DNA of 64,000 nucleotides, from assembly GCA_903852815.1 (NCBI GenBank), contig CAINRW010000044.1, positions 1 through 64,000 of the forward strand, read 5' to 3'. This stretch comes from an uncultured Actinomycetes bacterium. Its GTDB lineage: Bacteria > Actinomycetota > Actinomycetes > Nanopelagicales > Nanopelagicaceae. How positions within the stretch are numbered: the stretch's first letter is position 1; every line of letters begins with the position of its first letter. The translations under genes were made by a program, and so were the position numbers. Positions 48,883 through 60,437 of this stretch are shown piece by piece. The notes beneath the pieces are model-generated. The model was not told where the DNA came from, searched no databases, and worked only from the letters and a program-made list of their open reading frames with translations.

Positions 48883-50193
48883 ATGAATTTACAGCTTTCA
48901 GTAATCGGTTGTGGTTACCTCGGAGTTACCCATGCTGCGTGCATGTCATCGCTTGGATTTAATGTCGTCGGCGTTGAGACAGATGCACGTAAAGTTGCTA
49001 TGTTACAAAAAGGTGAGCTTCCGTTTTATGAACCAGGTCTTGATACTTTGCTTGCCCAGGAAATCGCATCAGGTCGATTAACTTTTACAACAGATGTATC
49101 TGCAATCAAAGATGCTGATCTTCATTTTATTTGTGTGGGAACTCCGCAAAGATCAGATAGCTTTGCCGCAGATTTAACATATGTTGATTCGGCCATCGAA
49201 GCAATCGCCCCGCACTTGAAACCAGGTGCCCTTGTTGCTGGTAAGTCGACGGTTCCAGTTGGTACCGCCCAGCGCCTGCGAGAGCGATTAGCAGTTACTG
49301 CACCTCAAGCCGAGCTAGCGTGGAATCCAGAGTTTTTGCGTGAAGGTTTTGCCGTTGAAGATACTTTGCGCCCCAATCGCTTAGTAGTGGGTGTGACTAG
49401 TGATCGCGCAGAAGAAATTCTCAAGCAAGCATATGAACCGGTAATTGCTCTAGGTACACCTTGGATTCGCGCAGATTTGCCTACGGCAGAGTTAGTAAAA
49501 GTTGCGGCAAATTCATTTTTAGCAACAAAGATTTCTTTCATCAATGCTATGGCTGAAATCTGCGAAGCAGCAGATGGCGACGTGACTGTTTTGGCTCAAG
49601 CAATTGGGTATGACCCACGCATCGGAAATAAATTCTTGCAAGCCGGAATTGGTTTTGGCGGAGGTTGTCTTCCAAAAGATATTCGTGCATTCATGGCACG
49701 GGCCGAAGAGCTGGGTGCTAAACAAGCGTTGGAATTTCTACGAGAAGTTGATGCAATTAATTTACGTGCTCGACTTCGAGTAATTGAAGTTGTGCGATCT
49801 GAATTAGGCAGAGACTTAACTGCAAGAAAAATTGCCATCTTAGGTACAACTTTTAAACCCGATAGCGATGATGTGCGTGACTCTCCAGCTTTGGACATTG
49901 CAGTTCAATTACATCGTGCAGGTGCTCAAGTACTGGTTCATGATCCAAAAGGCATCAAGCCTGCAAAGGCGCGCTTTCCTGAACTTAACTTCGAAGAAGA
50001 TGTTTACACAACTCTCAAAGATGCTGAATTGACTTTGCATTTAACGGAATGGAAAGAATACCGAGCCCTTGATCCAGTTGAAATCGCTTCGATAGTAAAA
50101 GATAAAATAATGATTGATGGGCGAAATTTACTTAATCGTGAACTTTGGCGCGCAGCTGGTTGGAAATTTAGAGCGCTAGGACGCAGCGATTAA
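48883..50193 (+). CDS. UDP-glucose/GDP-mannose dehydrogenase family protein
   Basis: SVIGCGYLGVTHAACMSSLGFNVVGVE, GFGGGCLPKDIRAF catalytic Cys, FKPDSDDVRDSPALDI. Confidence 0.94.
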   Translation: MNLQLSVIGCGYLGVTHAACMSSLGFNVVGVETDARKVAMLQKGELPFYEPGLDTLLAQEIASGRLTFTTDVSAIKDADLHFICVGTPQRSDSFAADLTYVDSAIEAIAPHLKPGALVAGKSTVPVGTAQRLRERLAVTAPQAELAWNPEFLREGFAVEDTLRPNRLVVGVTSDRAEEILKQAYEPVIALGTPWIRADLPTAELVKVAANSFLATKISFINAMAEICEAADGDVTVLAQAIGYDPRIGNKFLQAGIGFGGGCLPKDIRAFMARAEELGAKQALEFLREVDAINLRARLRVIEVVRSELGRDLTARKIAILGTTFKPDSDDVRDSPALDIAVQLHRAGAQVLVHDPKGIKPAKARFPELNFEEDVYTTLKDAELTLHLTEWKEYRALDPVEIASIVKDKIMIDGRNLLNRELWRAAGWKFRALGRSD

Positions 50194-50224
50194 TACTTCC
50201 ACCGAAATTGATGCCCTGCTTGGG

Positions 50225-50587
50225 ATGAAAAACTGGGCCATCGTGGGCCTTGGAAATAATCCAGAACGTGCCGCCTTTGGAGTCGCTAAATTATTGCAAG
50301 AAAAAGGCCACACAATTACGCCGGTATATCCACGTGCTGAAACTGTCCATGGAGAAGTTGGCTACAAGAGCCTTTCGGAAATTCCATTTAGAGTTGACGT
50401 TGTCGACTGTTTTATTAATTCGCAATTAGTCGGCAAGGTAGTTGATGAAGCCATTGAAATTGGTGCCAAGGCGATTTGGATGCAATTAGATGTTATTGAT
50501 CAATCTGCAGCGGACCGTGCAGCGGCAGCAGGATTAATTGTTGTGATGGATCGATGTCCTGCAATTGAATATCGAAATAGGGTTTAA
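50225..50587 (+). CDS. CoA-binding domain protein (YccU-like)
   Basis: [48 protein letters not shown]-terminal [10 protein letters not shown]. Confidence 0.92.
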   Translation: MKNWAIVGLGNNPERAAFGVAKLLQEKGHTITPVYPRAETVHGEVGYKSLSEIPFRVDVVDCFINSQLVGKVVDEAIEIGAKAIWMQLDVIDQSAADRAAAAGLIVVMDRCPAIEYRNRV

Positions 50588-51090
50588 AAACCAGTTTTTT
50601 GATTTCGACGTGAAGCTAAATTTGCGGCTTTTTCTTTTGCCTCTGAATTTATCTGCGCCAATGCCTGCGAAACTTTTTCGCGAACTGCCGTATCGCTCAC
50701 ACCTAAAATTCTTGCAGCTAATAGGGCTGCGTTCTTGGCATTACCAATTCCTACGGTAGCTACTGGGACTCCAGATGGCATTTGAACGATTGAGAGAAGC
50801 GAATCCATTCCATCAAGGTTTTTTAGTGCTACTGGAACACCAATTACTGGAAGTGGTGTGAGCGCGGCAACCATGCCTGGTAAATGTGCAGCACCACCTG
50901 CGCCAGCGATAATTACTTTGTAACCCTTTGATTGTGCGTTTTGCGCAAACTCCATCATCTCTACGGGCATTCGATGTGCCGAAACAACATCGACTGAAAA
51001 TGAAATCTGCAGCTGCTCAAGAAGCTTGGCCGCTTCTTCCATGATTGGCCAATCTGAATCTGACCCCATGATGATTGCTACATCACTCAT
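50584..51090 (-). CDS. purE: N5-carboxyaminoimidazole ribonucleotide mutase
   Basis: [63 protein letters not shown]. Confidence 0.96.
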   Translation of the reverse strand: MSDVAIIMGSDSDWPIMEEAAKLLEQLQISFSVDVVSAHRMPVEMMEFAQNAQSKGYKVIIAGAGGAAHLPGMVAALTPLPVIGVPVALKNLDGMDSLLSIVQMPSGVPVATVGIGNAKNAALLAARILGVSDTAVREKVSQALAQINSEAKEKAANLASRRNQKTGF

Positions 51091-52195
51091 CGATTTCTCC
51101 GCTCAAATAGTCAAGGGCGTGCGTGACTTCTTGGGTTAATTCTATGAGGTTATCTCCCAATAAATTTACGTGACCAATTTTGCGGCCAGGTCGAACTTCT
51201 TTTCGATAGTGGTGAAATTTAAGTCCGGGAGTGCGCGCCATTAAGTGTAGATATGGGCGGTACATATCGGTTTTTTCTCCGCCTAAAATATTTCCCATCA
51301 CGGCGTACTCAGCAGTCATGGCTGGATCCCCCAGTGGAAGATCAAGCACTGCGCGTAAGTGTTGCTCAAATTGATTGGTGATCGAACCCTCGATTGTCCA
51401 ATGTCCCGAGTTGTGCGGACGCATTGCTAATTCATTGATGAATAACTCATCGCCTTTAACAAATAATTCAACTGCCATAACTCCAACGACACTAATTTCT
51501 GCAGCAACATCAAGTGCAAGTTTCTGCGCTCTTTCGCTCATAGCCTGCGAAAGCTGTGGTGCAGGAGAAATAGTCATCGTACAAATGCCATCGCTTTGAA
51601 TGGTTTGAGTGGGTGCCCAAGTTGTAGCTTGTCCGTGAGGTGAACGTGCAACCATCACTGCAATTTCATAATCGAAATCAATCAGCTCTTCAATTAATAC
51701 TTTTCCATTTTCTTTGATAAGCAAAGAAAGCTCGGTTTCATTTTCGACTTTCCAAACTCCACGTCCGTCATAACCACCAGAGATTGCTTTGGCAATTACT
51801 GGGTACTCGGTTACTTCGGAGGCAATAGTTACCACTTTATTTTTCGGCGCTGGAAATTTACTTAACCGTTCGCGCATTGCGGCTTTATCTTGAGAGAAAA
51901 CAAAACTGGTAGAACTTGGTCTAACAACTACACCTTCAGATTCTAAAACCTTGATAATGCTCAAGGGAATTAGTTCATGCTCGAAAGTGAGTACATCACA
52001 TTCACTTGCAAAACTTCGAACCGTTTCAAGATCACGATAATCACCGACAATGTGATTGGTGATTTGGGCCGCGCTCTCATCTGAATCATTAGCTAGAAGC
52101 AAGAGATTTACGCCTAAAGCGGCGGCCGGTGCAATGCTCATTCGTGCTAGTTGACCAGCACCGATTACTCCAACAGTTGGAAAGTTCTTGCTCAC
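51083..52195 (-). CDS. purK: 5-(carboxyamino)imidazole ribonucleotide synthase
   Basis: [14 protein letters not shown]-grasp, [20 protein letters not shown]. Confidence 0.96.
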   Translation of the reverse strand: MSKNFPTVGVIGAGQLARMSIAPAAALGVNLLLLANDSDESAAQITNHIVGDYRDLETVRSFASECDVLTFEHELIPLSIIKVLESEGVVVRPSSTSFVFSQDKAAMRERLSKFPAPKNKVVTIASEVTEYPVIAKAISGGYDGRGVWKVENETELSLLIKENGKVLIEELIDFDYEIAVMVARSPHGQATTWAPTQTIQSDGICTMTISPAPQLSQAMSERAQKLALDVAAEISVVGVMAVELFVKGDELFINELAMRPHNSGHWTIEGSITNQFEQHLRAVLDLPLGDPAMTAEYAVMGNILGGEKTDMYRPYLHLMARTPGLKFHHYRKEVRPGRKIGHVNLLGDNLIELTQEVTHALDYLSGEIDE

Positions 52196-52199
52196 AGGC

Positions 52200-52958
52200 T
52201 TATCGTAGATGAACTACGTCGCCGGCCTGTACGTGCGTTCCTGAGTCTAAAACTAGTTCACCGCGAGCTGAAATATCTACCGCGACCGCCTTTTCAACGC
52301 GATTATCAGGAAAATGAACTTCAACTTCACTGCCTAGAGTTGAACTTAAGTTTTTATAAACGGTAACTATCGCATCACTGCCGTTGTCCCAGTCCACAAA
52401 ATAATCTTCAAACTGACGTAGAACTTTGCATAATAAATCATTTCGATCAAAACCTATTGCTCCTTGCAATGCCAATGATGTTGCCGTTGGCACTGGAAGC
52501 TGCGCTTCATTCATGCCAGTGTTTATGCCAATCCCAAGCACTATGCCATCACCAACAATTTCTGCAATTAGACCAGATACTTTTTTCTCATTAATTAAAA
52601 TGTCATTGGGCCATTTAACTTGTGCCTTGTAATCAGCTAAAGCCGATGCGACAGTCGCGCCGGCAATTAAGGCGATCCAGCCCCAATCTTCTCTATTTCT
52701 TTTTGGTTGAACAAAGAAAGAAAAAAGCAAAGCCGTAGCTTTCGGTGCCTCAAAACTTCTCGACATTCGTCCACGACCTGCACTTTGAAACTCTGCAGTA
52801 ATTACATCGCCGGCCGCAGCCTTGCCCTCGCGTACGAGTTGGGCAAGGTCGCTCTGCGTTGATGCGGTGACGTCAACCACGCTTACTCGCCAGTACTGCG
52901 TGAGCAATTCATTGATCTTTGCGTTATCAAGTGCCGCGCTTAGCATTTCATTGCCCAT
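52200..52958 (-). CDS. birA: Biotin--[acetyl-CoA-carboxylase] ligase
   Basis: [55 protein letters not shown]; start at 52958 (MGNEM) chosen, 52994 overlaps the divergent gene. Confidence 0.92.
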   Translation of the reverse strand: MGNEMLSAALDNAKINELLTQYWRVSVVDVTASTQSDLAQLVREGKAAAGDVITAEFQSAGRGRMSRSFEAPKATALLFSFFVQPKRNREDWGWIALIAGATVASALADYKAQVKWPNDILINEKKVSGLIAEIVGDGIVLGIGINTGMNEAQLPVPTATSLALQGAIGFDRNDLLCKVLRQFEDYFVDWDNGSDAIVTVYKNLSSTLGSEVEVHFPDNRVEKAVAVDISARGELVLDSGTHVQAGDVVHLR

Positions 52959-52976
52959 GACATGTACCGTAGGGGT
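52959..52976. promoter_or_regulatory. 18-bp divergent spacer with symmetric shared -10 element TACCGTA
   Basis: Plus -10 TACCGT 52965-52970 + 6 nt + ATG 52977; minus -10 TACGGT (52966-52971) + 7 nt + ATG at 52958. Confidence 0.6.
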
Positions 52977-54548
52977 ATGAGCCGTGATCTGCATACAACT
53001 GCCGGAAAAATTGAAGATTTAAGTTCACGAATTGAGGAAGCGGTCCATGCCGGTTCTGCTCGTGCGGTAGAAAAACAACATGCCAAGGGCAAAAATACTG
53101 CCCGCGAACGAATCGAGATGTTGGTAGATCCAGATTCCTTTACTGAAATCGATGAGTTTGCCCGTCATCGCTCAACTCAGTTTGGTATGGAAAATAATCG
53201 CCCTTACGGAGACGGAGTTGTGATTGGTACAGCAACCGTTGATGGTCGCCCAATCGCCCTTTATTCACAAGATTTCACAATCATGGGTGGATCTCTCGGT
53301 GAAGTTCACGCAGAGAAAATTGTAAAGATTGCAGAATTTGCGCTCAAGAGTGGAATTCCACTTATCGGAATTAATGATTCAGGTGGTGCGCGAATTCAAG
53401 AAGGCGTTGCTTCACTTGCTGGTTACGGAAAGATTTTTAGACTCAATACACGCTCATCGGGTGTGATTCCACAAATTTCCTTAATCCTGGGTCCTTGTGC
53501 GGGAGGCTCAGCTTATTCACCAGCGCTTACAGATTTCACCGTCATGGTCAACGAAACTTCGCATATGTTTATTACTGGTCCAGATGTCATTAAGACTGTA
53601 ACTGGTGAAGAAGTTGGAATGGAAGAGTTAGGTGGTGCAAGAACTCATAACACTCGCACTGGTAACTCACATTACTTGGCCGAAAATGAAGCCGATGCAA
53701 TTGATTATGTAAAAGCACTTCTTTCATATTTACCTTCAAATAATATGGATGGAGTTCCACACTTACCACCAACTGAAACTTTAGAGTTAAAAGCATCCGA
53801 CACTTCTTTGGACACTTTAATTCCAGATAGTCCAAATCAGCCATATGACATGAAGGTTTTAATTCAAGCGCTCGTCGATGAAGGTGAATTCTTAGAGGTA
53901 CATGCACTCTATGCACCAAATATTGTTGTTGGCTTTGCCCGCATCGAAGGTGAATCGATTGGAATAATCGCTAACCAGCCAAATCAATTAGCTGGAACTC
54001 TTGATATTAACTCCAGTGAAAAAGCTGCACGTTTCTTACGCTTTTGTGATGCCTTTAATATTCCAATTTTGACACTCGTTGATGTCCCAGGATTTCTTCC
54101 AGGAACTGAACAAGAGTGGGATGGAATTATTCGACGTGGAGCAAAATTACTGTATGCCTATGCCGAGGCATCGGTTCCACTTGTCACCTTGATTACGCGC
54201 AAAGCGTACGGTGGCGCTTTTATTGTTATGGGATCTAAGTATCTCGGTAGTGATATTAATTTTGCGTGGCCAAGTGCTGAAATTGCAGTCATGGGTGCAC
54301 AAGGTGCAGTCAATATTCTTTATCGTAAAGAACTTGCTGAATCTAAAGATCCAGTGGCTAAACGCGCGCAACTTGTTAATGACTACAACGAATCTCTAGC
54401 AAATCCTTACTTGGCTGCAGAGCGCGGAACGATTGATACTGTCATAGAACCGAATCAATCTCGCGCATACATCACTAAGGCTTTCAGAACGCTTCGAACT
54501 AAGCGTGACACCTTGCCTGCTCGCAAGCATGGAAATATTCCGCTGTAA
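52977..54548 (+). CDS. accD: Acyl-CoA carboxylase carboxyltransferase (beta) subunit
   Basis: [65 protein letters not shown]-like [15 protein letters not shown]. Confidence 0.95.
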   Translation: MSRDLHTTAGKIEDLSSRIEEAVHAGSARAVEKQHAKGKNTARERIEMLVDPDSFTEIDEFARHRSTQFGMENNRPYGDGVVIGTATVDGRPIALYSQDFTIMGGSLGEVHAEKIVKIAEFALKSGIPLIGINDSGGARIQEGVASLAGYGKIFRLNTRSSGVIPQISLILGPCAGGSAYSPALTDFTVMVNETSHMFITGPDVIKTVTGEEVGMEELGGARTHNTRTGNSHYLAENEADAIDYVKALLSYLPSNNMDGVPHLPPTETLELKASDTSLDTLIPDSPNQPYDMKVLIQALVDEGEFLEVHALYAPNIVVGFARIEGESIGIIANQPNQLAGTLDINSSEKAARFLRFCDAFNIPILTLVDVPGFLPGTEQEWDGIIRRGAKLLYAYAEASVPLVTLITRKAYGGAFIVMGSKYLGSDINFAWPSAEIAVMGAQGAVNILYRKELAESKDPVAKRAQLVNDYNESLANPYLAAERGTIDTVIEPNQSRAYITKAFRTLRTKRDTLPARKHGNIPL

Positions 54549-54730
54549 TGAAGTTTTCAATAATTAATGGGAACCCAACACCCGAAGAGTTAGCCGCGAT
54601 TCATGCCGCAATGGCGCAACATAAACGTGAAGAGCTCACGCCAGTTATTCGTCGAAGTGTTTACGGTTTGCCACAATTACGACAGGGCCTGCCGCATCAA
54701 ATAACTTTTGGCGCACGGAAGAATTCTTAG
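54548..54730 (+). CDS. accE: Acyl-CoA carboxylase epsilon subunit
   Basis: 60 aa IINGNPTPEELAAIHAAM; between accD and maf. Confidence 0.85.
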   Translation: MKFSIINGNPTPEELAAIHAAMAQHKREELTPVIRRSVYGLPQLRQGLPHQITFGARKNS

Positions 54731-54733
54731 CCA

Positions 54734-55336
54734 ATGCCACGTATCGTATTAGCTTCAGCTTCGACCTCACGTCGACGCCTTCTTGAATCTGCTGGTTTAA
54801 AACCAACGATTATGGTCAGTCATGTTGATGAAGAAACTGATTTTTTCAATTCAATGTCGCCTTCCGACATGGTGATTGCATTAGCAATCACTAAAGCGCA
54901 CACAATTCGTGAGCAAATAGATTTTCCAGCAATAATTATTGGTTGTGATTCAACTTTTGAATTTCAAGGCCAATCATTAGGTAAGCCTGGAACTCCAGCA
55001 GTTGCAATCGAGCGCGCTTCGCGAGTTCGCGGCAAATCCGGCCTACTCCATACAGGCCATTGCATTATTGATACTGAAAAAGGCAAAGAGATTTCGAGCA
55101 TCGTTACAACTAAAGTAACTTTCGATGACATGAGCGATGCTGAAATTGCAGATTACGTAGCAAGCGGTGAACCGCTTCATGTAGCTGGTGGCTTCACTCT
55201 CGATGGCTTTAGTTCGCCCTTTATTCCACTCATTGAAGGTGACTACACAAATGTTGTAGGAATTTCTATGCCTTTCGTTAGACAAGCTTTTAAACAACTT
55301 GGATATTCTTGGCCAGAGGTAAAGGTGATGCAATGA
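54734..55336 (+). CDS. maf: Maf family nucleotide pyrophosphatase
   Basis: [54 protein letters not shown]. Confidence 0.95.
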   Translation: MPRIVLASASTSRRRLLESAGLKPTIMVSHVDEETDFFNSMSPSDMVIALAITKAHTIREQIDFPAIIIGCDSTFEFQGQSLGKPGTPAVAIERASRVRGKSGLLHTGHCIIDTEKGKEISSIVTTKVTFDDMSDAEIADYVASGEPLHVAGGFTLDGFSSPFIPLIEGDYTNVVGISMPFVRQAFKQLGYSWPEVKVMQ

Positions 55337-57051
55337 AACGCGTTTTAATCGCAAATCGAGGTGAAATTGCCGTCCGTGTGATCCGTGCATGCAAGGATCA
55401 TGGTTTAGAGAGCGTTGCTGTTTACTCTGATGAGGATCGCACCGCGATTCACGCACAGATTGCCGATGCTGCTTTTTCACTGAAAGGCACAACTGCCACA
55501 CAGACGTATTTGAATATTGAAAAGCTAATCGCAGTTGCAAAAGAGTCAGGCGCAGATGCAGTTCACCCTGGTTATGGATTTCTTTCAGAGAATGCCAATT
55601 TTGCACAGGCTGTTATTGATGCAGGATTGATTTGGATTGGACCGCCACCGGCAGCTATTCGAGCACTTGGCGATAAAGTCTCAGCGCGCAAAATTGCCGC
55701 CAAAGCTGGCGCACCACTAGTTGCTGGTACAAAAGATCCGGTTGCAGGTCACGAAGAAGTTATTGAATTTGCGAAAGAGCATGGGTTACCGGTTGCAATT
55801 AAGGCCGCACATGGTGGCGGTGGTCGCGGACTTAAAGTTGCGCGCACGATGGAGGAGATTCCAGAGTTATTTGCATCGGCAGTGCGTGAGGCAATTAGTG
55901 GTTTCGGTAGAGGCGAATGTTTTGTTGAGCGATATTTAGATAAACCTCGACACGTTGAAACCCAAGTACTCGTTGATCACAGTGGACATGCAGTAGTAGT
56001 TAGTACTCGCGATTGTTCACTTCAACGTCGCCATCAAAAACTTGTTGAAGAAGCGCCCGCACCATTTTTAACGCAAGAACAAAATCAAGAGTTGTATCGC
56101 TCCAGTAAAGCCATCATGAAAGAGGCGGGTTACGTTGGCGCAGGAACGTGCGAATTTTTAGTCGGTGCAGATGGAACCATTTCATTCTTAGAAGTAAATA
56201 CTCGACTTCAAGTTGAGCACCCAGTGAGTGAAGAAGTTACCGGGATTGATTTAGTTCGTGAACAGTTCCGAATTGCGATGGGTGAATCACTTGGTTTTGA
56301 TGATCCAGTTATTCGTGGACACTCTTTTGAATTTCGTATTAACGGCGAAGATCCTGGTCGCTCATTTCTTCCAGCACCAGGCCGTATCACTGAGTGGGTC
56401 ATTCCGACTGGCCCAGGTGTGCGCATCGATGCCGGTTTTAAGAATGGTGACACCATTGGTGGAAACTTCGATTCACTTCTTGCAAAATTAATTGTCACTG
56501 GAGCAACGCGTGAACAGGCCCTTGAACGTGCACGTCGGGCTTTAGCTGAATTTACGGTTGAAGGTTTAGCTACTGCGATTCCATTTCACCGTGCAATCGT
56601 GGAAGATCGCGCTTTTACGCAAGACTTTACGGTTTACACAAGTTATATCGAAAATGAATTTACAAATGAGATTCCTGCATACCAAGCTAGCGCTTTGCCA
56701 ATAGAGACGCATATGGCCCCTGAACACTTGGTCACTGAAGTCAATGGAAAACGCTTTGAAATTTTGGTCCATGCGCCAAAGCCTGTAGTTAAACGCCACC
56801 GAGCCAAACAATCCATGGCTGGCGGTGCTGGCGGTGCATCTCTGGCAAGTCCGATGCAAGGAACCGTTGTAAAGATTGCACTTTCCGAAGGTGACCATGT
56901 TGAAGTTGGAGATTTAGTTATCGTTCTTGAGGCGATGAAAATGGAACAACCTTTAATGGCACATAAAGCAGGCATCATCAGTAATCTCACTGCAGTAATC
57001 GGCGCTACCGTTTCAAGTGGCACCGTACTTTGTGACATTATTGATGCATGA
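55333..57051 (+). CDS. accA: Acetyl/propionyl-CoA carboxylase alpha subunit (biotin carboxylase + BCCP)
   Basis: [35 protein letters not shown] biotinylation site; ATGA overlap with maf. Confidence 0.95.
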   Translation: MKRVLIANRGEIAVRVIRACKDHGLESVAVYSDEDRTAIHAQIADAAFSLKGTTATQTYLNIEKLIAVAKESGADAVHPGYGFLSENANFAQAVIDAGLIWIGPPPAAIRALGDKVSARKIAAKAGAPLVAGTKDPVAGHEEVIEFAKEHGLPVAIKAAHGGGGRGLKVARTMEEIPELFASAVREAISGFGRGECFVERYLDKPRHVETQVLVDHSGHAVVVSTRDCSLQRRHQKLVEEAPAPFLTQEQNQELYRSSKAIMKEAGYVGAGTCEFLVGADGTISFLEVNTRLQVEHPVSEEVTGIDLVREQFRIAMGESLGFDDPVIRGHSFEFRINGEDPGRSFLPAPGRITEWVIPTGPGVRIDAGFKNGDTIGGNFDSLLAKLIVTGATREQALERARRALAEFTVEGLATAIPFHRAIVEDRAFTQDFTVYTSYIENEFTNEIPAYQASALPIETHMAPEHLVTEVNGKRFEILVHAPKPVVKRHRAKQSMAGGAGGASLASPMQGTVVKIALSEGDHVEVGDLVIVLEAMKMEQPLMAHKAGIISNLTAVIGATVSSGTVLCDIIDA

Positions 57052-57878
57052 CAAATAGCGAACTCCTTTACACCGACCCACTCGCAGCTGCTGAGATTGC
57101 AGCTGCTGAGATTGCAGATCGCACTGGAGTTGAACTTCATGATGTTGCATTAGTAATGGGTTCTGGCTGGGTTGGCGCGGTCGACGCGCTAGGTGAGGCG
57201 ATATTTGAATGTAATGCTGAAGAATTCACAGGGTTCTTGCCACCCACCGTTGAAGGCCATTCCGGAAAAGTTCGTTCCTATGAACTTGATAGTGATGGAA
57301 AGAAATTGCGCGCTTTAGTTTTTCTTGGCCGCACGCATTTATATGAAGGAAAAGGTGTCGAACCAGTAGTGCACAGTGTTCGCACAGCAGTTAAAGCTGG
57401 TTGCAAAATTATAATTTTGACAAACGCATGTGGTGGAATTAATAGAGATTACACAGTTGGTCAACCTGTTCTCATTCGTGACCATATTTCACTTACTGCG
57501 GTTTCACCTTTATCTGGTGCCACTTTCGTTGATTTAACCGATCTATACAGTAAACGCATCCGTGAGATTGTGAAAAAGGAAGACTCGACTTTATCTGAAG
57601 GTGTTTATGTCCATTGGCGTGGTCCCACGTATGAAACACCTGCGGAGATAATTATGATGCGCACGATGGGAGCAGATTTAGTTGGAATGTCTACGGTTCC
57701 AGAGGCAATCGCGGCGCATGCACTAGGTGCTGAAGTCCTCGGTATCTCGCTGGTAACTAATGCTGCCGCTGGAGTAACGGGTGAAAAACTCAATCATGAA
57801 GAAGTAATCGCTGCCGGTAAGGCCGCTGCAAGTCGAATGGGCGCACTTCTCAAAGGGGTTATTCCGAAGTTATTCTAG
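57048..57878 (+). CDS. punA: Purine-nucleoside phosphorylase
   Basis: [66 protein letters not shown]. Confidence 0.95.
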   Translation: MTNSELLYTDPLAAAEIAAAEIADRTGVELHDVALVMGSGWVGAVDALGEAIFECNAEEFTGFLPPTVEGHSGKVRSYELDSDGKKLRALVFLGRTHLYEGKGVEPVVHSVRTAVKAGCKIIILTNACGGINRDYTVGQPVLIRDHISLTAVSPLSGATFVDLTDLYSKRIREIVKKEDSTLSEGVYVHWRGPTYETPAEIIMMRTMGADLVGMSTVPEAIAAHALGAEVLGISLVTNAAAGVTGEKLNHEEVIAAGKAAASRMGALLKGVIPKLF

Positions 57879-57882
57879 GAAC

Positions 57883-59493
57883 ATGGATCTTAAGCAAGAA
57901 GTAGAACTATGGATTGCAGATGATCCAGATGAGAAAACGGCCCAGCAGTTACAAGAATGGCTGAACACAAATAACGAAGCGCAATTGCGCGCATCTTTCT
58001 CTGGATTTTTACAGTTTGGCACTGCTGGACTTCGTGGACCTATTCGACCCGGCCCATCTGGAATGAATCGCGCGGTCGTAGGTCGCGCGGCTGCAGGTAT
58101 TGCGGCTTACATGCGCGAGCGAAATCTTTCCAGTGTGGTTATCGGGCGCGATGCGCGTCATGGCTCTGAAGATTTCACTTTCGAAACGGCTGAAATTATG
58201 TCTGGCGCGGGGATGAAAGTTTTCGTCTTACCCCGACCACTTCCAACACCTGTTCTTGCTTTTGCCACAAATGAATTGAAATGTGATGTTGGAATTATGG
58301 TCACCGCAAGTCATAACCCACCTCAAGATAATGGTTACAAGGTGTATTTAGGTGGTACCGTAGATGGAATCCATTACAGAGGTTCGCAAATAGTTTCTCC
58401 CACCGATGAAGCTATTGCTGAAAAAATTGCATCCATAAATTCATTAAAATCACAACCGCGAGGAAAAGTTTGGACAATCGTGGGCGAAGAAGTTGTTCAC
58501 AAATACGTAGGGATTACAGCATCACTTGCGCATAGACCTGGAAATTTAAAGATTGTTTATACGGCAATGCATGGTGTGGGAACCGAAACATTGCAACATG
58601 TTTTTTATAAAGCCGGTTTTCCTCAACCAATTCTCGTCGATGCGCAATCCAAACCAGATCCAGATTTTCCAACTGTAGCTTTTCCAAATCCTGAAGAGCC
58701 CGGTGCCATAGATCTTGCACTTGAAACTGCCAGGAATTTTGATGCTGATCTGGTTATCGCAAATGATCCAGATGCAGATCGATGCGCCGCAGCGGTTAAG
58801 GATCCAATTCTTGGCTGGAGAATGTTGCGCGGAGATGAACTCGGCGTTGTGTTGGGTGAAACAATTGCACGAGAAACAACGTCAGGAATTCTGGCTAACT
58901 CAATAGTTTCATCTTCGATTCTTAAGAAAATTGCGGGACATTACGACCATGAATTTAAGGAAACGCTCACAGGATTTAAATGGTTAGCAAAGATTGAGGG
59001 TCTAACTTTTGGTTATGAAGAAGCTCTTGGTTACGCCGTGGATGCGATAACAGTAAATGATAAAGATGGAATCTCGGCAGCAATTAAACTTGCACAAATA
59101 GCCACGGATTTAGCTAACCAGAATAAAACAATTTTGGATTTACTTGACGAAGTCTGGCAACGTCATGGTTTTCATGCAACTGAACAGATATCTATTCGTC
59201 TACAGAATCTCTCCCAAGTTGGTCAGATTATGGGAAATCTGCGAAGTAATTCGCCCGAAGAAATTGCTGGGCGAAAAGTTGAATCGATTGATGATTTAAA
59301 TCAACCAAAAGATGGCCTTCCACCAACTGATGGTTTGCGACTCTGGTTAGCCGGCGGAATTCGAATCATAATTCGTCCTAGCGGCACTGAAGCAAAGATG
59401 AAGTGTTACATTGAGGTCATTGAAAAGGATTCTCAACTTGCTCAAGTAGTTCTGGATCAACTGCGAGCCCCATTGAAGGAATTACTACAGTGA
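57883..59493 (+). CDS. Phospho-sugar mutase (alpha-PGM superfamily, PGM2/PmmB-like; possible phosphopentomutase)
   Basis: LQFGTAGLRGPIRPGPSGMN, MVTASHNPPQDNGYKVYLGG, IANDPDADRCAAAV; between punA and deoC. Confidence 0.9.
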   Translation: MDLKQEVELWIADDPDEKTAQQLQEWLNTNNEAQLRASFSGFLQFGTAGLRGPIRPGPSGMNRAVVGRAAAGIAAYMRERNLSSVVIGRDARHGSEDFTFETAEIMSGAGMKVFVLPRPLPTPVLAFATNELKCDVGIMVTASHNPPQDNGYKVYLGGTVDGIHYRGSQIVSPTDEAIAEKIASINSLKSQPRGKVWTIVGEEVVHKYVGITASLAHRPGNLKIVYTAMHGVGTETLQHVFYKAGFPQPILVDAQSKPDPDFPTVAFPNPEEPGAIDLALETARNFDADLVIANDPDADRCAAAVKDPILGWRMLRGDELGVVLGETIARETTSGILANSIVSSSILKKIAGHYDHEFKETLTGFKWLAKIEGLTFGYEEALGYAVDAITVNDKDGISAAIKLAQIATDLANQNKTILDLLDEVWQRHGFHATEQISIRLQNLSQVGQIMGNLRSNSPEEIAGRKVESIDDLNQPKDGLPPTDGLRLWLAGGIRIIIRPSGTEAKMKCYIEVIEKDSQLAQVVLDQLRAPLKELLQ

Positions 59494-60437
59494 AATTTTT
59501 CGGTTTAGTTGATGGCAGTGATTCATCTCTAAGAAAATTCCTGGCCTCACTTCCAGCGGTAGATCAAGTTGGTGCAGATTCAAGAGCGGCCATGCTTGCT
59601 ACACGAAGTATCAAAGCATCATCAAAGCGTTGGGCAATCGATACGGCGATTCGTATGGTTGATTTAACAACTCTTGAAGGTGCCGATACCCGCGGAAAAG
59701 TTGAAGCTCTCTGCACAAAAGCCGTCCGTCCTGATCCCACAAATCCTGATGTGCCAAGTGTGGGAGCAGTGTGTGTCTATAACGACATGGTTGGAATTGC
59801 CAGAACTCATTTGGATTTAATTGGCGGTCAACATGTTGGAGTTGCCGCGGTATCAACTGCCTTCCCTTCAGGCCGGGCCTCAATGAGCGTTAAAATTCAA
59901 GATACACAAGATGCAATCGATGCCGGTGCCTCTGAAATCGATATGGTGATTGACCGTGGTGCATTTCTTTCTGGAAACTACATCGATGTATTCAATGAGA
60001 TTGTTGCAATCCGAGAAATTTGTGGCGACAAAGCCCACTTAAAAGTTATTTTTGAAACTGGAGAACTTGTCACCTATGACAACGTTCGTAAAGCATCATT
60101 TCTAGCAATGGCCGCCGGGGCCCACTTCATTAAAACATCCACTGGAAAAGTTGCACCGGCCGCAACTGCACCTGTTGTCTTAGTAATGCTAGAAGCAGTA
60201 CGTGATTTCTACGCGATGACACAGGTTCGAATAGGTGTTAAACCCGCTGGAGGAATTCGTACTACTAAAGATGCCATCAAGCAATTGGTGCTAGTCAATG
60301 AAACTGCTGGGCCCGACTGGCTTACACCTTCACTTTTCCGAATCGGTGCAAGCGCGCTACTCAATGATTTATTAATGCAACGCATGAAAATGGATGATGG
60401 CTACTACGCTAGCCCTCAGTATGTAACGATCGATTAA
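59490..60437 (+). CDS. deoC: Deoxyribose-phosphate aldolase
   Basis: AVSTAFPSG, EIDMVIDRG, LKVIFETGEL, FIKTSTGK Schiff-base Lys, VKPAGGIRT. Confidence 0.95.
   Translation: MKFFGLVDGSDSSLRKFLASLPAVDQVGADSRAAMLATRSIKASSKRWAIDTAIRMVDLTTLEGADTRGKVEALCTKAVRPDPTNPDVPSVGAVCVYNDMVGIARTHLDLIGGQHVGVAAVSTAFPSGRASMSVKIQDTQDAIDAGASEIDMVIDRGAFLSGNYIDVFNEIVAIREICGDKAHLKVIFETGELVTYDNVRKASFLAMAAGAHFIKTSTGKVAPAATAPVVLVMLEAVRDFYAMTQVRIGVKPAGGIRTTKDAIKQLVLVNETAGPDWLTPSLFRIGASALLNDLLMQRMKMDDGYYASPQYVTID

Noticed and set aside
55043-55606. 187-aa minus-strand ORF
   Set aside because: Antisense to maf and accA; low-complexity translation without a recognisable domain.
56643-57140. 165-aa minus-strand ORF
   Set aside because: Antisense to the accA/punA junction; no domain signal.
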